Source: CBDFGQ01 sp965247295 (lineage in GTDB: Bacteria > Chloroflexota > Dehalococcoidia > Lucifugimonadales > JAGWBF01). From it: 64,000 nucleotides of DNA. This document shows, piece after piece, positions 1 through 7,943 of the stretch (the first letter of the stretch is position 1; each line of letters opens with the position of its first letter). The stretch is from contig CBDFGQ010000008.1 in the NCBI GenBank assembly GCA_965247295.1, forward strand, positions 434,001-498,000. Reading direction: 5' to 3'. The notes beneath the pieces were generated by a model. That model had not been told where the DNA came from, did no database searches, and worked only from the letters and a program-made list of their open reading frames with translations. The translations under genes were made by a program, and so were the position numbers.

Positions 1-469
1 ACTCGAACTCGGGTGAATGGACTCCCACGATGACCAGGCCCACGTCGGCGTATTTGGCGTGCCAGTCCTTTAGATACGGCAGCGTGCGAATGCAGTTCAC
101 GCAGGTATACGTCCAGAAGTCGATGAGGACCACATTACCCCGCAGGTCATCCATGGTCAGCGGGTCCGAGTTGAGCCAGTTGGAGATGGCCTGGAACTCA
201 GGGGCCTCGTCCCCGACCTCGCCGCCGGTCCGCTGGGTCAGATTCACGGGAGGTGGGGGCGTGGAGGTCGGTTCCGATTTCGGCACCGGGGTCGGATCGG
301 GTACCTGTGCCGGCGGGGAGGTCGGCTCCGACTTCACCACCGAAGTCGGGTCGGGTAGCTGCGTTGGCGTGGGCGTAGATACCTCGGAGCGGCTACATGC
401 GGCAAACGCGATGGCCAGGGCAATCGCCGCAACGGCTACGGGCAATCCTATATGTAGCGTTCTCTTCAT
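1..469 (-). CDS. Thioredoxin/TlpA-like redoxin lipoprotein (3' end cut by window edge)
   Basis: The start is an ATG at 467-469 with GGGAG just upstream. The first ~25 residues are a hydrophobic signal ending in a lipobox (AFAAC), so the protein is probably an exported lipoprotein. Residues ~27-70 are a Pro/Thr/Ser-rich spacer with a repeated PDPT..VPKSEPTS-type unit. The redoxin domain follows and shows WTYTCVNC, a CxxC active site as in DipZ/TlpA-like thiol-disulfide oxidoreductases, then GLVIVGVHSPEF. The gene runs off the left edge, so only about 156 residues are visible. The likely role is extracytoplasmic thiol-disulfide exchange or reduction; the substrate cannot be read from the sequence. 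The family call is firm, the exact subfamily is not. Confidence 0.85.
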   Translation of the reverse strand, partial: MKRTLHIGLPVAVAAIALAIAFAACSRSEVSTPTPTQLPDPTSVVKSEPTSPPAQVPDPTPVPKSEPTSTPPPPVNLTQRTGGEVGDEAPEFQAISNWLNSDPLTMDDLRGNVVLIDFWTYTCVNCIRTLPYLKDWHAKYADVGLVIVGVHSPEFE

Positions 470-896
470 CGTCTCCCTGTCCGCTGGTAAAATTGCAGAG
501 GGGAAGGAGGAGGGTCTTCCTTATGATACTACATGATACTACGCCGCGATGGTTATTGGTGGATTCCCATGCACATCGGCTCTCGGTGGCATCCTTCGAC
601 ACCCCACGCCCTCCGAGTCAATATTATCACGGAGGTACACCTTCCGTACCCGGGGTTAGCCACCGATAGCATGGCCCCCCGCTGCAGGCTGGGGCGCCGC
701 TAAGCGAGCGTGCGTCATCGTAGAGTGTCCAAGGGGCCCTGTTTCAACCTGTGGCTCGGTCGAGGCGGATCGGGTCTCGCCTGAGACGCTGAGTGGTCGC
801 GTAGTCGTGTGGACAATGAAATCCTCCCCTGCTATACTCGCCTGTGCATCAACCAAGGCCCGTTATCAGAGTGATGGCCGCGTACCCCGAGGTGCT
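470..896. other. Intergenic region, divergent starts
   Basis: This 427-bp gap separates the divergent redoxin (minus) and AtzG-like/amidase (plus) genes. It holds a perfect tandem 10-bp repeat (ATGATACTAC twice, 523-542), which on the minus strand gives two TATCAT hexamers about 60 nt before the redoxin ATG. A strong plus-strand promoter lies at 810-838. No convincing gene is seen in the rest. Confidence 0.5.
810..838 (+). promoter_or_regulatory. Sigma70-like promoter for atzG-like/amidase operon
   Basis: TGGACA (810-815), a 17-bp spacer and TATACT (833-838) each match the consensus at five of six positions. Predicted transcription begins near 845, about 50 nt before the ATG at 897. Confidence 0.6.
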
Positions 897-1097
897 ATGA
901 AAGATCTGCCGGAAAATGGTATCACCCCTGAGCTGCTGGCCCAGGTAGCCACCTACCTGGGCTTGGACCTGGACCGAGAGAGCTTGGAGGAGGTCGCGGG
1001 TCGCCTCACCCTTATGCTGGGCGCCCTGGACTCGGTAGACGACAGTGAGCTGGCAGACGTCCCGCCCTACTACGCCCTCCCCATAGCGCGGGATTAG
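897..1097 (+). CDS. AtzG/GatC-like small partner of amidase
   Basis: This acidic, helical 66-residue protein begins at the ATG at 897, which follows a GAGG ribosome-binding site; upstream in-frame ATGs lack one and lie in the promoter region. The stop is separated by one base from the ATG of the downstream amidase, so the two are almost certainly translationally coupled. Small proteins in this position (AtzG with AtzE, GatC with GatA) wrap around and stabilise an amidase-signature partner. No gatB gene is visible, so tRNA amidotransferase is unlikely. A second, divergent copy of this arrangement occurs at 58651-60397. The assignment rests on size, helical composition, PPYYAL-like tail and position; sequence similarity would need profile confirmation. 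Confidence 0.7.
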   Translation: MKDLPENGITPELLAQVATYLGLDLDRESLEEVAGRLTLMLGALDSVDDSELADVPPYYALPIARD

Positions 1098-1098
1098 C

Positions 1099-2490
1099 AT
1101 GGACGTGGACGACCTTCACTTCAAATCCATCGCCGAGGCCGCCGCGGCCATTGAGGGGCGCGAACTCTCTCCCGTTGATCTTGTCCAGGCAGCCCTTGGG
1201 CGGATAGAGCAGCTGGAGGGGCGCCTGAACGCCTTCATTACCGTTCTTGCCGACCAGGCCCGGCGGGACGCCCGGGCTGCCGAGGCCGAGATCGCGGCGG
1301 GCCGGTATCGCGGACCTCTCCACGGCATACCTATAGCTCTAAAAGACATCATCGAGACTAAAGACGTCCTCACCACCTGCGGCTCCCGGACCCTGGCGGA
1401 GTGGGTCCCCGACAGGGACGCCACCATAGTAAGAAAGCTTAAAGAGGCGGGCGCCATAATTGTGGGCAAGAACAACCTCCACGAGTTCGCCACCCACATG
1501 CCGAGCCAGTATTTCCATCCCGTTGTAAATCCATGGAAGGCGGGCCACATCACCGGTGGCTCCAGCAGCGGCTCGGCGGTGGCGGTGGCCACCGGCCAGT
1601 GCCTCGGGTCCATAGGCACGGACACAGGTGGCTCTGTGCGCCTGCCCGCTGCCTTCTGCGGAGTCGTTGGCATCAAGCCCACCTTCGGCAGAGAGAGCCA
1701 CCGGGGCGTTGTGACCCTTAGCTGGTCCATGGATAGCGCCGGTCCCCTGGCACGCACCGTGAAGGACGCCGCCATAATCCTTCAGGCGATCTCGGGCTTC
1801 GACCCCGAGGACCCTGTCTCGGCCGACGTGCCGGTGCCCAAGTACCTTACGATGATGGACGGGGGGATCAAAGGGCTCCGTATCGGTGTGCCCAAGGACG
1901 ACTATTTCCTGCCCAGCGCGTCGCCTGAGGTGCAGGGAGCATTCCGGAGTGCGCTGGGGGTGCTGGAGGGCCTGGGAGCCCACCTGGTAGATGTCACGGT
2001 CCCACACGCCCATATCAGCACCCACGCCGGAGACCTGCTGTCCCGGTCTGAGACCGGCTCATTTCACCGCTACCTCTACTCCCAGCGTGCCTCGGACTAT
2101 GGCCCCGAGATCGGGCTACGTATAATGGAGTCCCGCTGCTTCCTGGCCCATCATCTCATCAAGGCACAACGTATCCGAACGCTGATAGTTAGAGAGATGC
2201 GCCAGGCCCTTGGACAGGCCGACGTTATCGCTACCCCCACAACTCCCGACACCGCACCGCCAGGGCTGCCGACCGGGCTGCCCGCGGTGCCGATCCTGGA
2301 GCCCCGCTTTACCCGGGTGTGGAACCTGGTGGGCTTTCCGGCCATCTCCGTGCCCTGCGGTTTCGACTCTCAGGGTCTGCCAATCGGCCTTCAGCTGGGC
2401 GGTCGCGCCTTCGACGAGGCCACCATGCTCCGGGTAGCCAGCGCCTACGAAGGCGCCACTACTTGGAGCGCGACCCGCCCACCGGTGTAG
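1099..2490 (+). CDS. Amidase-signature family amidohydrolase (AtzE/GatA-like)
   Basis: This 463-residue cytoplasmic amidase has the full signature. Catalytic Lys82 is in PIALKD, the cis-Ser155 lies in GGSSSGS, and the nucleophile Ser179 lies in GTDTGGS; the length is normal for the family. Such enzymes hydrolyse carboxamides, carbamates or ureido acids such as 1-carboxybiuret (AtzE). The substrate cannot be read here. The start ATG lies one base after the stop of the small AtzG-like partner, so the pair forms one operon under the 810-838 promoter. It is a paralogue of the amidase at 58991-60397, and both end in the same RPPV tail. No GatB is near, arguing against GatCAB. The family is very sure, the specific activity is not. 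Confidence 0.9.
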   Translation: MDVDDLHFKSIAEAAAAIEGRELSPVDLVQAALGRIEQLEGRLNAFITVLADQARRDARAAEAEIAAGRYRGPLHGIPIALKDIIETKDVLTTCGSRTLAEWVPDRDATIVRKLKEAGAIIVGKNNLHEFATHMPSQYFHPVVNPWKAGHITGGSSSGSAVAVATGQCLGSIGTDTGGSVRLPAAFCGVVGIKPTFGRESHRGVVTLSWSMDSAGPLARTVKDAAIILQAISGFDPEDPVSADVPVPKYLTMMDGGIKGLRIGVPKDDYFLPSASPEVQGAFRSALGVLEGLGAHLVDVTVPHAHISTHAGDLLSRSETGSFHRYLYSQRASDYGPEIGLRIMESRCFLAHHLIKAQRIRTLIVREMRQALGQADVIATPTTPDTAPPGLPTGLPAVPILEPRFTRVWNLVGFPAISVPCGFDSQGLPIGLQLGGRAFDEATMLRVASAYEGATTWSATRPPV

Positions 2491-2675
2491 GTTCTCCGGT
2501 CCAGGCCCCGTGCAGAGTCATAGAACCCCATGTGGGGGTACGCTGCCAAGAAGACTAACGCGGATGTCATTCTGAACCCGACGCAGGTAGGTCAAGGTGC
2601 TGGCGCCGGAAATGTGACGCCCCAGGATTGGGATAGGCGCCCAAATTATAGTAAGCCTGGTTGTAGGAGGTAGAC

Positions 2676-3689
2676 ATGGCGATACTAGTTACGGGCGGCA
2701 CTGGATTTACCGGCTCCAACATCGTCAAGGAGCTGGTGGAGCAGGGCAATAAGGTGATCTCACTGGATATCGTACCGCCCGATGATCTGCTGACGCGGTA
2801 CCTGGCACCCTGGGCGAATAACGTGATATGGATGACTGCGGACACGGTTGATAGGGCGACCACCGAGGCGGTGTCCGCTTATTACGAGATTGACAAGATC
2901 GTACACGTGGCGACGTACAGCACCTACGGGAATCTGGAGACAGATAACGGTCGAAGGGTGTGTGACGTAAACCTCCAAGGTACTCTCAATGCGCTGGACA
3001 TAGCCCGTCGGTTGAAGGTAAAGCGATTTATATTCATCAGCTCTGCCGCCGTATACTATGGGAGACCGACCTCCGATCAGCCGCTAAGGGAAGACGCACC
3101 TCTATCCCCCGAGGCTTATCCCCTGAGCGCACCTGGGTTCTATTGCATTACCAAGCTCGCTGGCGAACTCCTCACCCAGCGGTACGGACATCTTTACGGC
3201 TTCGATACGGCCAGTGTACGAATGTCGCAGAACTGGGGGCCCATAGAGAGGGTGACCCCGTATCACTCCCGCGTGTCCTTGCCCAACCAGTGGGCGGGCA
3301 AAGCGGTTCGCGGAGAGCCAATTGAGGCCTCCCCCTATGGCTCAGGGATCACCGAAGGGCGAAGCTTCGGCACGGACCATTGCTACGTGAAAGACACCGC
3401 CGCCGCGGTACGCGTCATGCTGGATGCAGCCTCCCTGTCTTACCCCGTGTACAACATCTCCACGGGGCATCCGCTTTCCCTTCATGACATGGTTGCAGCG
3501 ATTCGCGAGGCTCACCCGAGTGTCAAGTTCGTGGAGCCAATTCCCACAGAGGACCCGACGAAAGCGCGCAGCCGCCACCTGGACACCACTCGCATGCGGG
3601 AGGACCTTGGATTCGTACCCAAGTACGACATGGCCTCCGGGCTCAAGGATTTCATAGAGTGGCGGCAAACGTTCAACTTCATGGACTAG
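2676..3689 (+). CDS. NAD(P)-dependent epimerase/dehydratase (extended SDR)
   Basis: The 337-residue protein starts at an ATG seven bases after a clear GGAGG. An N-terminal Rossmann motif GGTGFTG (residues 7-13) binds NAD(P). Ser123/Ser124 and the Tyr156-x3-Lys160 pair (YCITK) form the usual extended-SDR catalytic set. Family members act on nucleotide sugars or on small hydroxyacids and related alcohols, and the substrate here is unknown. It stands alone on the plus strand, 185 bp after the amidase and convergent with the broken amidohydrolase gene, so it may have its own promoter; a TATAGT hexamer lies at 2647-2652 but has no good -35. Confidence 0.88.
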   Translation: MAILVTGGTGFTGSNIVKELVEQGNKVISLDIVPPDDLLTRYLAPWANNVIWMTADTVDRATTEAVSAYYEIDKIVHVATYSTYGNLETDNGRRVCDVNLQGTLNALDIARRLKVKRFIFISSAAVYYGRPTSDQPLREDAPLSPEAYPLSAPGFYCITKLAGELLTQRYGHLYGFDTASVRMSQNWGPIERVTPYHSRVSLPNQWAGKAVRGEPIEASPYGSGITEGRSFGTDHCYVKDTAAAVRVMLDAASLSYPVYNISTGHPLSLHDMVAAIREAHPSVKFVEPIPTEDPTKARSRHLDTTRMREDLGFVPKYDMASGLKDFIEWRQTFNFMD

Positions 3690-3720
3690 ACGGGTTCGTG
3701 ACTCCCTGGCCCGTGTCCCG

Positions 3721-4763
3721 TCACAGCCCGTAGAGGCGGGCGCAGTTGTCCCACAGGACCTTCCGTCGGGTCTGCGAACTGAGCCCCTCGATAGATAGGA
3801 ACTCGTCGGTGGCGTGAGGATAGGCGGAGTCAGGGTGGGGATAGTCGGTGGAGAAAACGAGGTTATCGTCCCCCAGCCGGTTCACCATATCCGCGGCCAG
3901 GCGTTCGTCGGCGTCTACCGAGATGTAGCACTGACGCGTGAAGTAGCTGGACGGCTTGGCCGATAGCTGTACAGTCTCCCCAACCCCGAACTTCTCCCAC
4001 TGGTCATCCAGCCGGTACAGCCACCAGGGGAGCCAGCTACAGTTTCCCTCCAGGAACGCTACCTTCAGGCGCGGGAATCGCTCAAGCACACCTCCGAGTA
4101 TCATGCTGCCCATGGCCAGCATCAGCTCCAGGGCGAAGGTCGAAGCGTGGAGCAGGGTACGATAGCTGGGATGTCCCGCGAACCGGCCCCCAACGTACTC
4201 CGCAGACGCCGCGCCCGAGGTGCCGTGGAAGCACGCCGGGACGCCCAGGCGCTGTATCTCCTCCCATAGCGGGTCGAACTCGGCATCGTGGAGGTGGCGG
4301 CCCGCGACGGGCATGGGCAGCAGCACGATCGCCACGGCTCCCAGCTCCTCCACTGCACGCCGGGCCTCCAACGCCGCCAGCTTTGGGTCATGCTGGGGAA
4401 CGATGGCCGTGGCTTTGAGGCGGTTGGGATTCTCCACGCAGTAGTCGGCCACCCAGTCGTTGAAAGCTCGGCAGAGGGCAAGGGAGTACTCGGGCTCGAG
4501 GGAGTCGATGGAGACCAGCATGCTGGCGCTGGTGCGGAACATGACCGCTATGTCGATCCCCTCGGCGTCCATGGCCCGTAAAAGAAGATGTGGGGTCGAA
4601 CCGGCTGGCCCTCCAGCACCCACCCGGCATAGTGGCCTGCCCGGTCGGAGGTGGCGAGGGGAGCGCGGTCACGGTACTTTGGGTCCAGGTATCTCTGGTA
4701 CAGGTCTGGGGGCTCCATGAGGTGCAGGTCGCTGTCCAGGATACGGTAACCGGCCTTCGCCAT
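3721..4763 (-). pseudogene. Amidohydrolase_2 family metal-dependent hydrolase, frameshifted
   Basis: Two overlapping minus-strand frames make one protein. The N-terminal ~60 residues (MAKAGYRILDSDLHLMEP, from 4763) are in one frame, and the remainder (AMDAEGIDIAVMF onward, ending YGL) is in another. The shift lies near the A4 run at 4580-4583 (T4 on the coding strand): one extra T there would rejoin the frames into a protein of about 347 residues, the usual size for amidohydrolase_2/ACMSD-like enzymes. Metal-site features are visible at both ends (D-x-D-x-H near the N-terminus; STDYPHPD near the C-terminus). These enzymes hydrolyse or decarboxylate aromatic and cyclic acids. The break may be a true mutation or a homopolymer sequencing error; everything else looks conserved. 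Confidence 0.8.
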
Positions 4764-4874
4764 AGCCGACTCCTTCCCGCTTGGGAACCCTCAATCTACC
4801 CTGAGCAACGGTTCCTGTCCCGATGGCAGATAAGTGTGGCCGACAACTCCGCGGTGGAGTTGGTGCTGGGCGCG

Positions 4875-5651
4875 TTACACAACCGTGGTCCCTTTTACTC
4901 TATCGTGTGTCCTGCCGTCCGAGACACCCTGTAGAACCTCCGAGCAGGCCACCAGCTCTTTTTTCACGGGCCAGGCAAAGGCCGCCACCTTGCTCGTAAA
5001 CAGCCGGCAATCATACAACGCTTCGGCGATCTTCACCGCGCACACGGTCCCGTCCAGTACGGGCACGTTGACCTCAGCCTTCATTCGCTCTTCCAAGGGC
5101 CCCATCCCTGAGCAGCCGAGAAGGATGCACTCGGCGCCGTCCTCCTTCACGGCCCTCTTTGCTTCGAGTATGAGCTCCTCCAACGCACGTTCCGGGTCCT
5201 CTTCAAGCTCCAGGACCGTGAGGTTGGTACAACGGATGGAGGCGCATCGGGCTTCCATGCCCACCTGACGTACGAGGTCCTCCAAGAGGGGCTTCACCCG
5301 CGGCATGACGGACACGATGGAAAAGCTATGGGCCACGAAAGGGGCCAGTCGCATCGACGCCTCGGCGATGCCGATGACCGGTTTATCGGTGACTTCGCGA
5401 CAGGCGTAGAGGCCCGGATCACCGTAACAGGCAATTATAAAGGCGTCGTAGTCATCGCGAGCCTTCGTAACCTGTTCTACGGTCGCCAGGGCCGCGATGT
5501 ACTCCTCAAAGTGGCCCTCGATGGACCTTGGACCGTAGGATGGACTAACCGCGACGATCTCGGTGTCCGGCCTGGCGTACTTTTGGGCCGTTGCCTCAAT
5601 GTCGTCGGTCATCGACTGGGTGGTGTTGGGATTGACCACCAGGATACGCAT
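4875..5651 (-). CDS. Asp/Glu/hydantoin racemase family protein
   Basis: This 258-residue protein begins with the family's hallmark MRILVVNPNTT, followed by the two catalytic cysteines expected of cofactor-independent racemases, in IACYGDPG (~res 94) and LGCSGMG (~res 181). Such enzymes racemise hydantoins, aspartate or glutamate, or isomerise maleate, by two-base proton transfer. The ATG is preceded by GGGAGGGAAGAG. The C-terminal ~20 residues beyond the usual fold are charged and poorly conserved. It is transcribed in the same direction as the broken amidohydrolase 111 bp downstream and may share a transcript. Neighbouring amidases fit a hydantoin/amide degradation theme, but that is inference. 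Confidence 0.85.
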   Translation of the reverse strand: MRILVVNPNTTQSMTDDIEATAQKYARPDTEIVAVSPSYGPRSIEGHFEEYIAALATVEQVTKARDDYDAFIIACYGDPGLYACREVTDKPVIGIAEASMRLAPFVAHSFSIVSVMPRVKPLLEDLVRQVGMEARCASIRCTNLTVLELEEDPERALEELILEAKRAVKEDGAECILLGCSGMGPLEERMKAEVNVPVLDGTVCAVKIAEALYDCRLFTSKVAAFAWPVKKELVACSEVLQGVSDGRTHDRVKGTTVV

Positions 5652-5706
5652 CTCTTCCCTCCCTTTCCCGTTACGGCAACACGTGCCAGGGACCAGTTAG
5701 GCGATA

Positions 5707-5715
5707 ATGATACCA
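5707..5715 (-). promoter_or_regulatory. Extended -10 promoter before racemase gene
   Basis: On the minus strand TGG-TATCAT forms an extended -10 element (TGn plus a five-of-six hexamer). No good -35 is seen. It would start transcription about 50 nt before the racemase ATG. Confidence 0.4.
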
Positions 5716-5745
5716 CTCCCGCCCTGTAGAAGTACGAATAGCGCC

Positions 5746-6174
5746 CTAGCCGCCACCCGGTCCGGGAACGACGCCGAGCTGCTGCATCATGCCCATCATA
5801 TCCACCTGACCCCAGTGCTCGACCCCTTTCCCGTTGACGATTCGGACAATGTGAATCTCTCCGATGCTGACCCGCTTGCCGGTGGCCGGGATGCCCATGA
5901 AGTCGCCGCTGTGGGTGCCGACCATGGTGTGGCGTCCCACCACTCTGTCCCCCTCGGCGATCACGTCCTCGGTGGTGGACTGCATGTCCGGGAATGCGGT
6001 GAAGAACATTCCCATCATCTGTTTGAGGCCTTCGACGCCAGCAGGCATTCCCGGTGGCATCTCGTCATGCTCGATGTAATCTGGCGCCATCATCTCATCG
6101 ATCATCGCCAGGTTCTTCTTGTTTATAACCTCATCTACGAATTTGCGGTACAGTGTCTTGTTCTGCTCCGACAC
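5746..6174 (-). CDS. SnoaL-like ester cyclase / nuclear transport factor 2-fold protein
   Basis: The chosen start is GTG at 6174, directly behind GAGAGGAGGCC; a longer reading from 6231 lacks a ribosome-binding site and adds unrelated residues. The resulting 142-residue protein has the SnoaL polyketide-cyclase-like pattern: an N-terminal helix (YRKFVDEVIN), DYIEHD, PGMPAGVEGLKQMM, FPDMQ, a GDRVVGRHTMVGTHSGDFMGIPATGK segment spread over the beta-sheet, and a closing WGQVDMMGMMQQLG. These cone-shaped alpha+beta barrels bind small hydrophobic molecules and include cyclases, isomerases and uncharacterised proteins. It stands as a single gene with its own promoter (6222-6250). The function is not determinable beyond the fold. 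Confidence 0.85.
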   Translation of the reverse strand: MSEQNKTLYRKFVDEVINKKNLAMIDEMMAPDYIEHDEMPPGMPAGVEGLKQMMGMFFTAFPDMQSTTEDVIAEGDRVVGRHTMVGTHSGDFMGIPATGKRVSIGEIHIVRIVNGKGVEHWGQVDMMGMMQQLGVVPGPGGG

Positions 6175-6221
6175 GACTGGCCTCCTCTCGATTGTGGCCT
6201 GTGACCACATTGATAAGCCAC

Positions 6222-6250
6222 ATAATTGCACAGGTACGCAGCCCCGTCAA
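6222..6250 (-). promoter_or_regulatory. Sigma70-like promoter for SnoaL-like gene
   Basis: On the minus strand TTGACG (6245-6250) is followed by a 17-bp spacer and AATTAT (6222-6227). Transcription would start near 6215, about 40 nt before the GTG at 6174. Confidence 0.5.
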
Positions 6251-6516
6251 TAAGCCGTCATAGCTACGTCAGACACGTTTTCCTGCGACAATCAGCAGTT
6301 GACTCTGCGACCCCAGTAAAGGGAAATGCGATTGGGGCAAGTTTAAGATGTATATTAAATTAATAAAAAATGGGTAAGCACCAACCGACGGCGGGTGTGG
6401 GCACCATAGGCATCCCGCCGCGTTCCATTAATACTATGAATGTGAACGGAATGTGAATGCCGAGCCCAACACTCTCGAAACAGCCCGGTGCATTCCGCCG
6501 ATGAAGGGAGGTAAAT
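6251..6516. other. Intergenic region with AT-rich pocket
   Basis: No gene is seen between the SnoaL-like promoter and the small membrane protein. A stretch around 6343-6375 is strikingly AT-rich (ATATTAAATTAATAAAAAAT) in an otherwise GC-rich window. A good ribosome-binding site (AAGGGAGGT, 6504-6512) ends the gap. Confidence 0.45.
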
Positions 6517-6816
6517 GTGGGAGACATCGAGTCCGGTGACAGGTCGTTACCCCGGATTCCCAATGGCAGTTGGCATGAACCCATCTCGAATAGCTCAGGC
6601 TACTGGGCTTGGCAGGTAATATGGTCGGTCTTTTCTTTTTTGCTTTTTGGTGCTGGCATTCTACAAATCCGGTGGGGGCTGGAGGACATTGAGGCAAGAG
6701 AAGCTACTCTCGCTTTGGGCTTTGGGCTCGCGACCTGGGGAATAGTGCTGATACTTGTCACCGGCATAACGGTATGGCTCAAGTCGACTAGCGTTCCTGT
6801 GGATCAGCGTGTCTAA
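6517..6816 (+). CDS. Small two-helix membrane protein, unknown function
   Basis: This 99-residue protein starts at GTG 6517, five bases after AAGGGAGGT. The ATG two bases earlier opens a frame that soon stops. The N-terminal ~28 residues are polar. Two hydrophobic segments follow, about residues 30-51 (WAWQVIWSVFSF..) and 63-88 (LALGFGLATWGIVLILVTG..), joined by a charged loop GLEDIEARE, and the tail is short and polar. No family is recognised. It lies alone beside an AT-rich tract and upstream of the IS-scarred region. The ribosome-binding site and clean membrane topology support a real gene. Confidence 0.6.
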   Translation: MGDIESGDRSLPRIPNGSWHEPISNSSGYWAWQVIWSVFSFLLFGAGILQIRWGLEDIEAREATLALGFGLATWGIVLILVTGITVWLKSTSVPVDQRV

Positions 6817-6950
6817 TCACAAGAATAGCATTGCACAACGGGGAACTACACGACTTTGTCCGCTAGGTTCGCTAAATACGTAACGACGCCGCAAGAAGGC
6901 AGGCTCATTAAAGGACCTCCACAGGCAGCTCACACATTGCTGCCGGCTCT

Positions 6951-7433
6951 CTACCCGCCGGCGAGCTCTGAGGCGGCCCGCGGCAGCAGGTGGTTTGTAC
7001 GGTCAAGGGAGGCCGCCCGGTCATCTCCGGCAGATATAGGAGAAGCCATAACCTCCCCTGCCCCAAAGGAGAACAGCTCCTTGAGCCTCTCCATCACTCG
7101 GGTTTCGTTGCCCCAGAGCACCACCGCGTCGATCATATCGTCGCTCCACGTCCCTTGAGCGGCCTCGGGGAAACCGACGGCGGCGAACATGCGTTGGTAA
7201 AAGGGCGACTTTGGGAAGTTGCCGAACTGCTGGCTCGCGGCGGCCCGCACCTCATCGAAGTTCTCGTGAACGGCCACGGGCGCATGGGCTATCAGTGGTG
7301 GCACCGGACGGCCCGCCTTATCCGCTCCCGCTTTCATGGCGGGTACTCCCTCATCCCTCAAGTAACGTCCGGGACATACCCAGCTAATGGCACCATCGGC
7401 CTCTGCCCCGCATAGCTCGAACGCCTTAGTGTA
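6951..7433 (-). pseudogene. LLM-class flavin/F420-dependent oxidoreductase, 5' part lost at IS junction
   Basis: The open frame runs from the left end of the IS element to the stop at 6951 with no native start. It encodes about 160 residues of the C-terminal half of a luciferase-like monooxygenase: KAFELCGAEADGAISWVCP, then MKAGADKAGR, PPLIAHAPVAVHENFDEVRAAA, FPKSPFYQRMFAAVGFP and a final GAGEVMASPI. In intact relatives (~330 residues) these follow the flavin-binding half of the TIM barrel. The frame reads straight out of the element without interruption, so the gene was cut by the element or by a deletion next to it. The missing 5' half is not found on the other side of the element. It is presumed non-functional. 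Confidence 0.8.
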
Positions 7434-7454
7434 GGGTGTCAGCGCAATTGGACA
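7434..7454. repeat. Left terminal inverted repeat of IS element
   Basis: GGGTGTCAGCGCAATTGGACA pairs with the right end at 8944-8964, differing only at three central bases (CAA versus GTT). Confidence 0.8.
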
Positions 7455-7541
7455 CTATTGAGGCCTAGAAAACCGAGGAGGTTGGGGGTGGTAGAGGCTC
7501 CTTCAGAGGGGTAGATTAACCCTAAGTGAAAGGAGTCATCG

Positions 7542-7943
7542 ATGACCCAGGTAGAGGATCAGGCCAGTCAAGCTGAGGAGCGAAGCCAGGAGACACGAAG
7601 CTTCGTGCGTCAGGTCCGTGCAGCGACCCGCCGTAAGTATACCCCTGAAGAGAAGATTCGCATCGTCTTGGAGGGGTTCAGACGGGAGACTACCGTTAAT
7701 GACCTGTGCCGACGGGAAGGAATCAAACCCCACTCCTACTACGCCTGGACGAAGGGGTTTATGGAAGCTGGGAAGGAGAGGTTGACTCGGGACAGTGTGC
7801 GTGATGCGACCCGGCAAGAGATAGAGCAGCTCAAGCGGGAGAACAGTGAACTGAAGCAGCTGGTGGGTGAGTTGTCCCTGGAGTTGCACCGCTTCAAAAA
7901 AACAGCTCTGCCGCCCCTACACGACAACGGCACCGGCGCATGA
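7542..7943 (+). CDS. IS3-type transposase OrfA (HTH_Tnp_1)
   Basis: The start ATG follows AAGGAG by eight bases. The 133-residue protein has the OrfA plan. A helix-turn-helix region (~res 27-75; RRKYTPEEKIRIVLEG, TTVNDLCRREGI, SYYAWTKGFMEAG) recognises the element ends, and a leucine-zipper coiled coil (~res 92-118; EIEQLKRENSELKQLVGELS) mediates multimerisation with OrfAB. An A7 run (7896-7902) lies near the 3' end, where a -1 shift would fuse it to OrfB. The stop overlaps the OrfB start as ATGA. Confidence 0.9.
   Translation: MTQVEDQASQAEERSQETRSFVRQVRAATRRKYTPEEKIRIVLEGFRRETTVNDLCRREGIKPHSYYAWTKGFMEAGKERLTRDSVRDATRQEIEQLKRENSELKQLVGELSLELHRFKKTALPPLHDNGTGA
7896..7902 (+). promoter_or_regulatory. 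Possible -1 ribosomal frameshift site (A7)
   Basis: Seven A residues lie 38 bases before the OrfB ATG. OrfB is in the -1 frame, and that frame is open from the A run to the ATG, so slippage would give the OrfAB fusion typical of IS3 transposases. The codon before the run ends in C, which is not the ideal heptamer. Confidence 0.45.

Noticed and set aside
470..896. Small minus-strand frames such as 656-856
   Set aside because: They lack ribosome-binding sites and overlap the clear promoter at 810-838.
1099..2490. GatA of tRNA amidotransferase GatCAB
   Set aside because: No gatB is near either amidase, and the small partner is not a typical GatC; an AtzE-like or other amidase is more likely.
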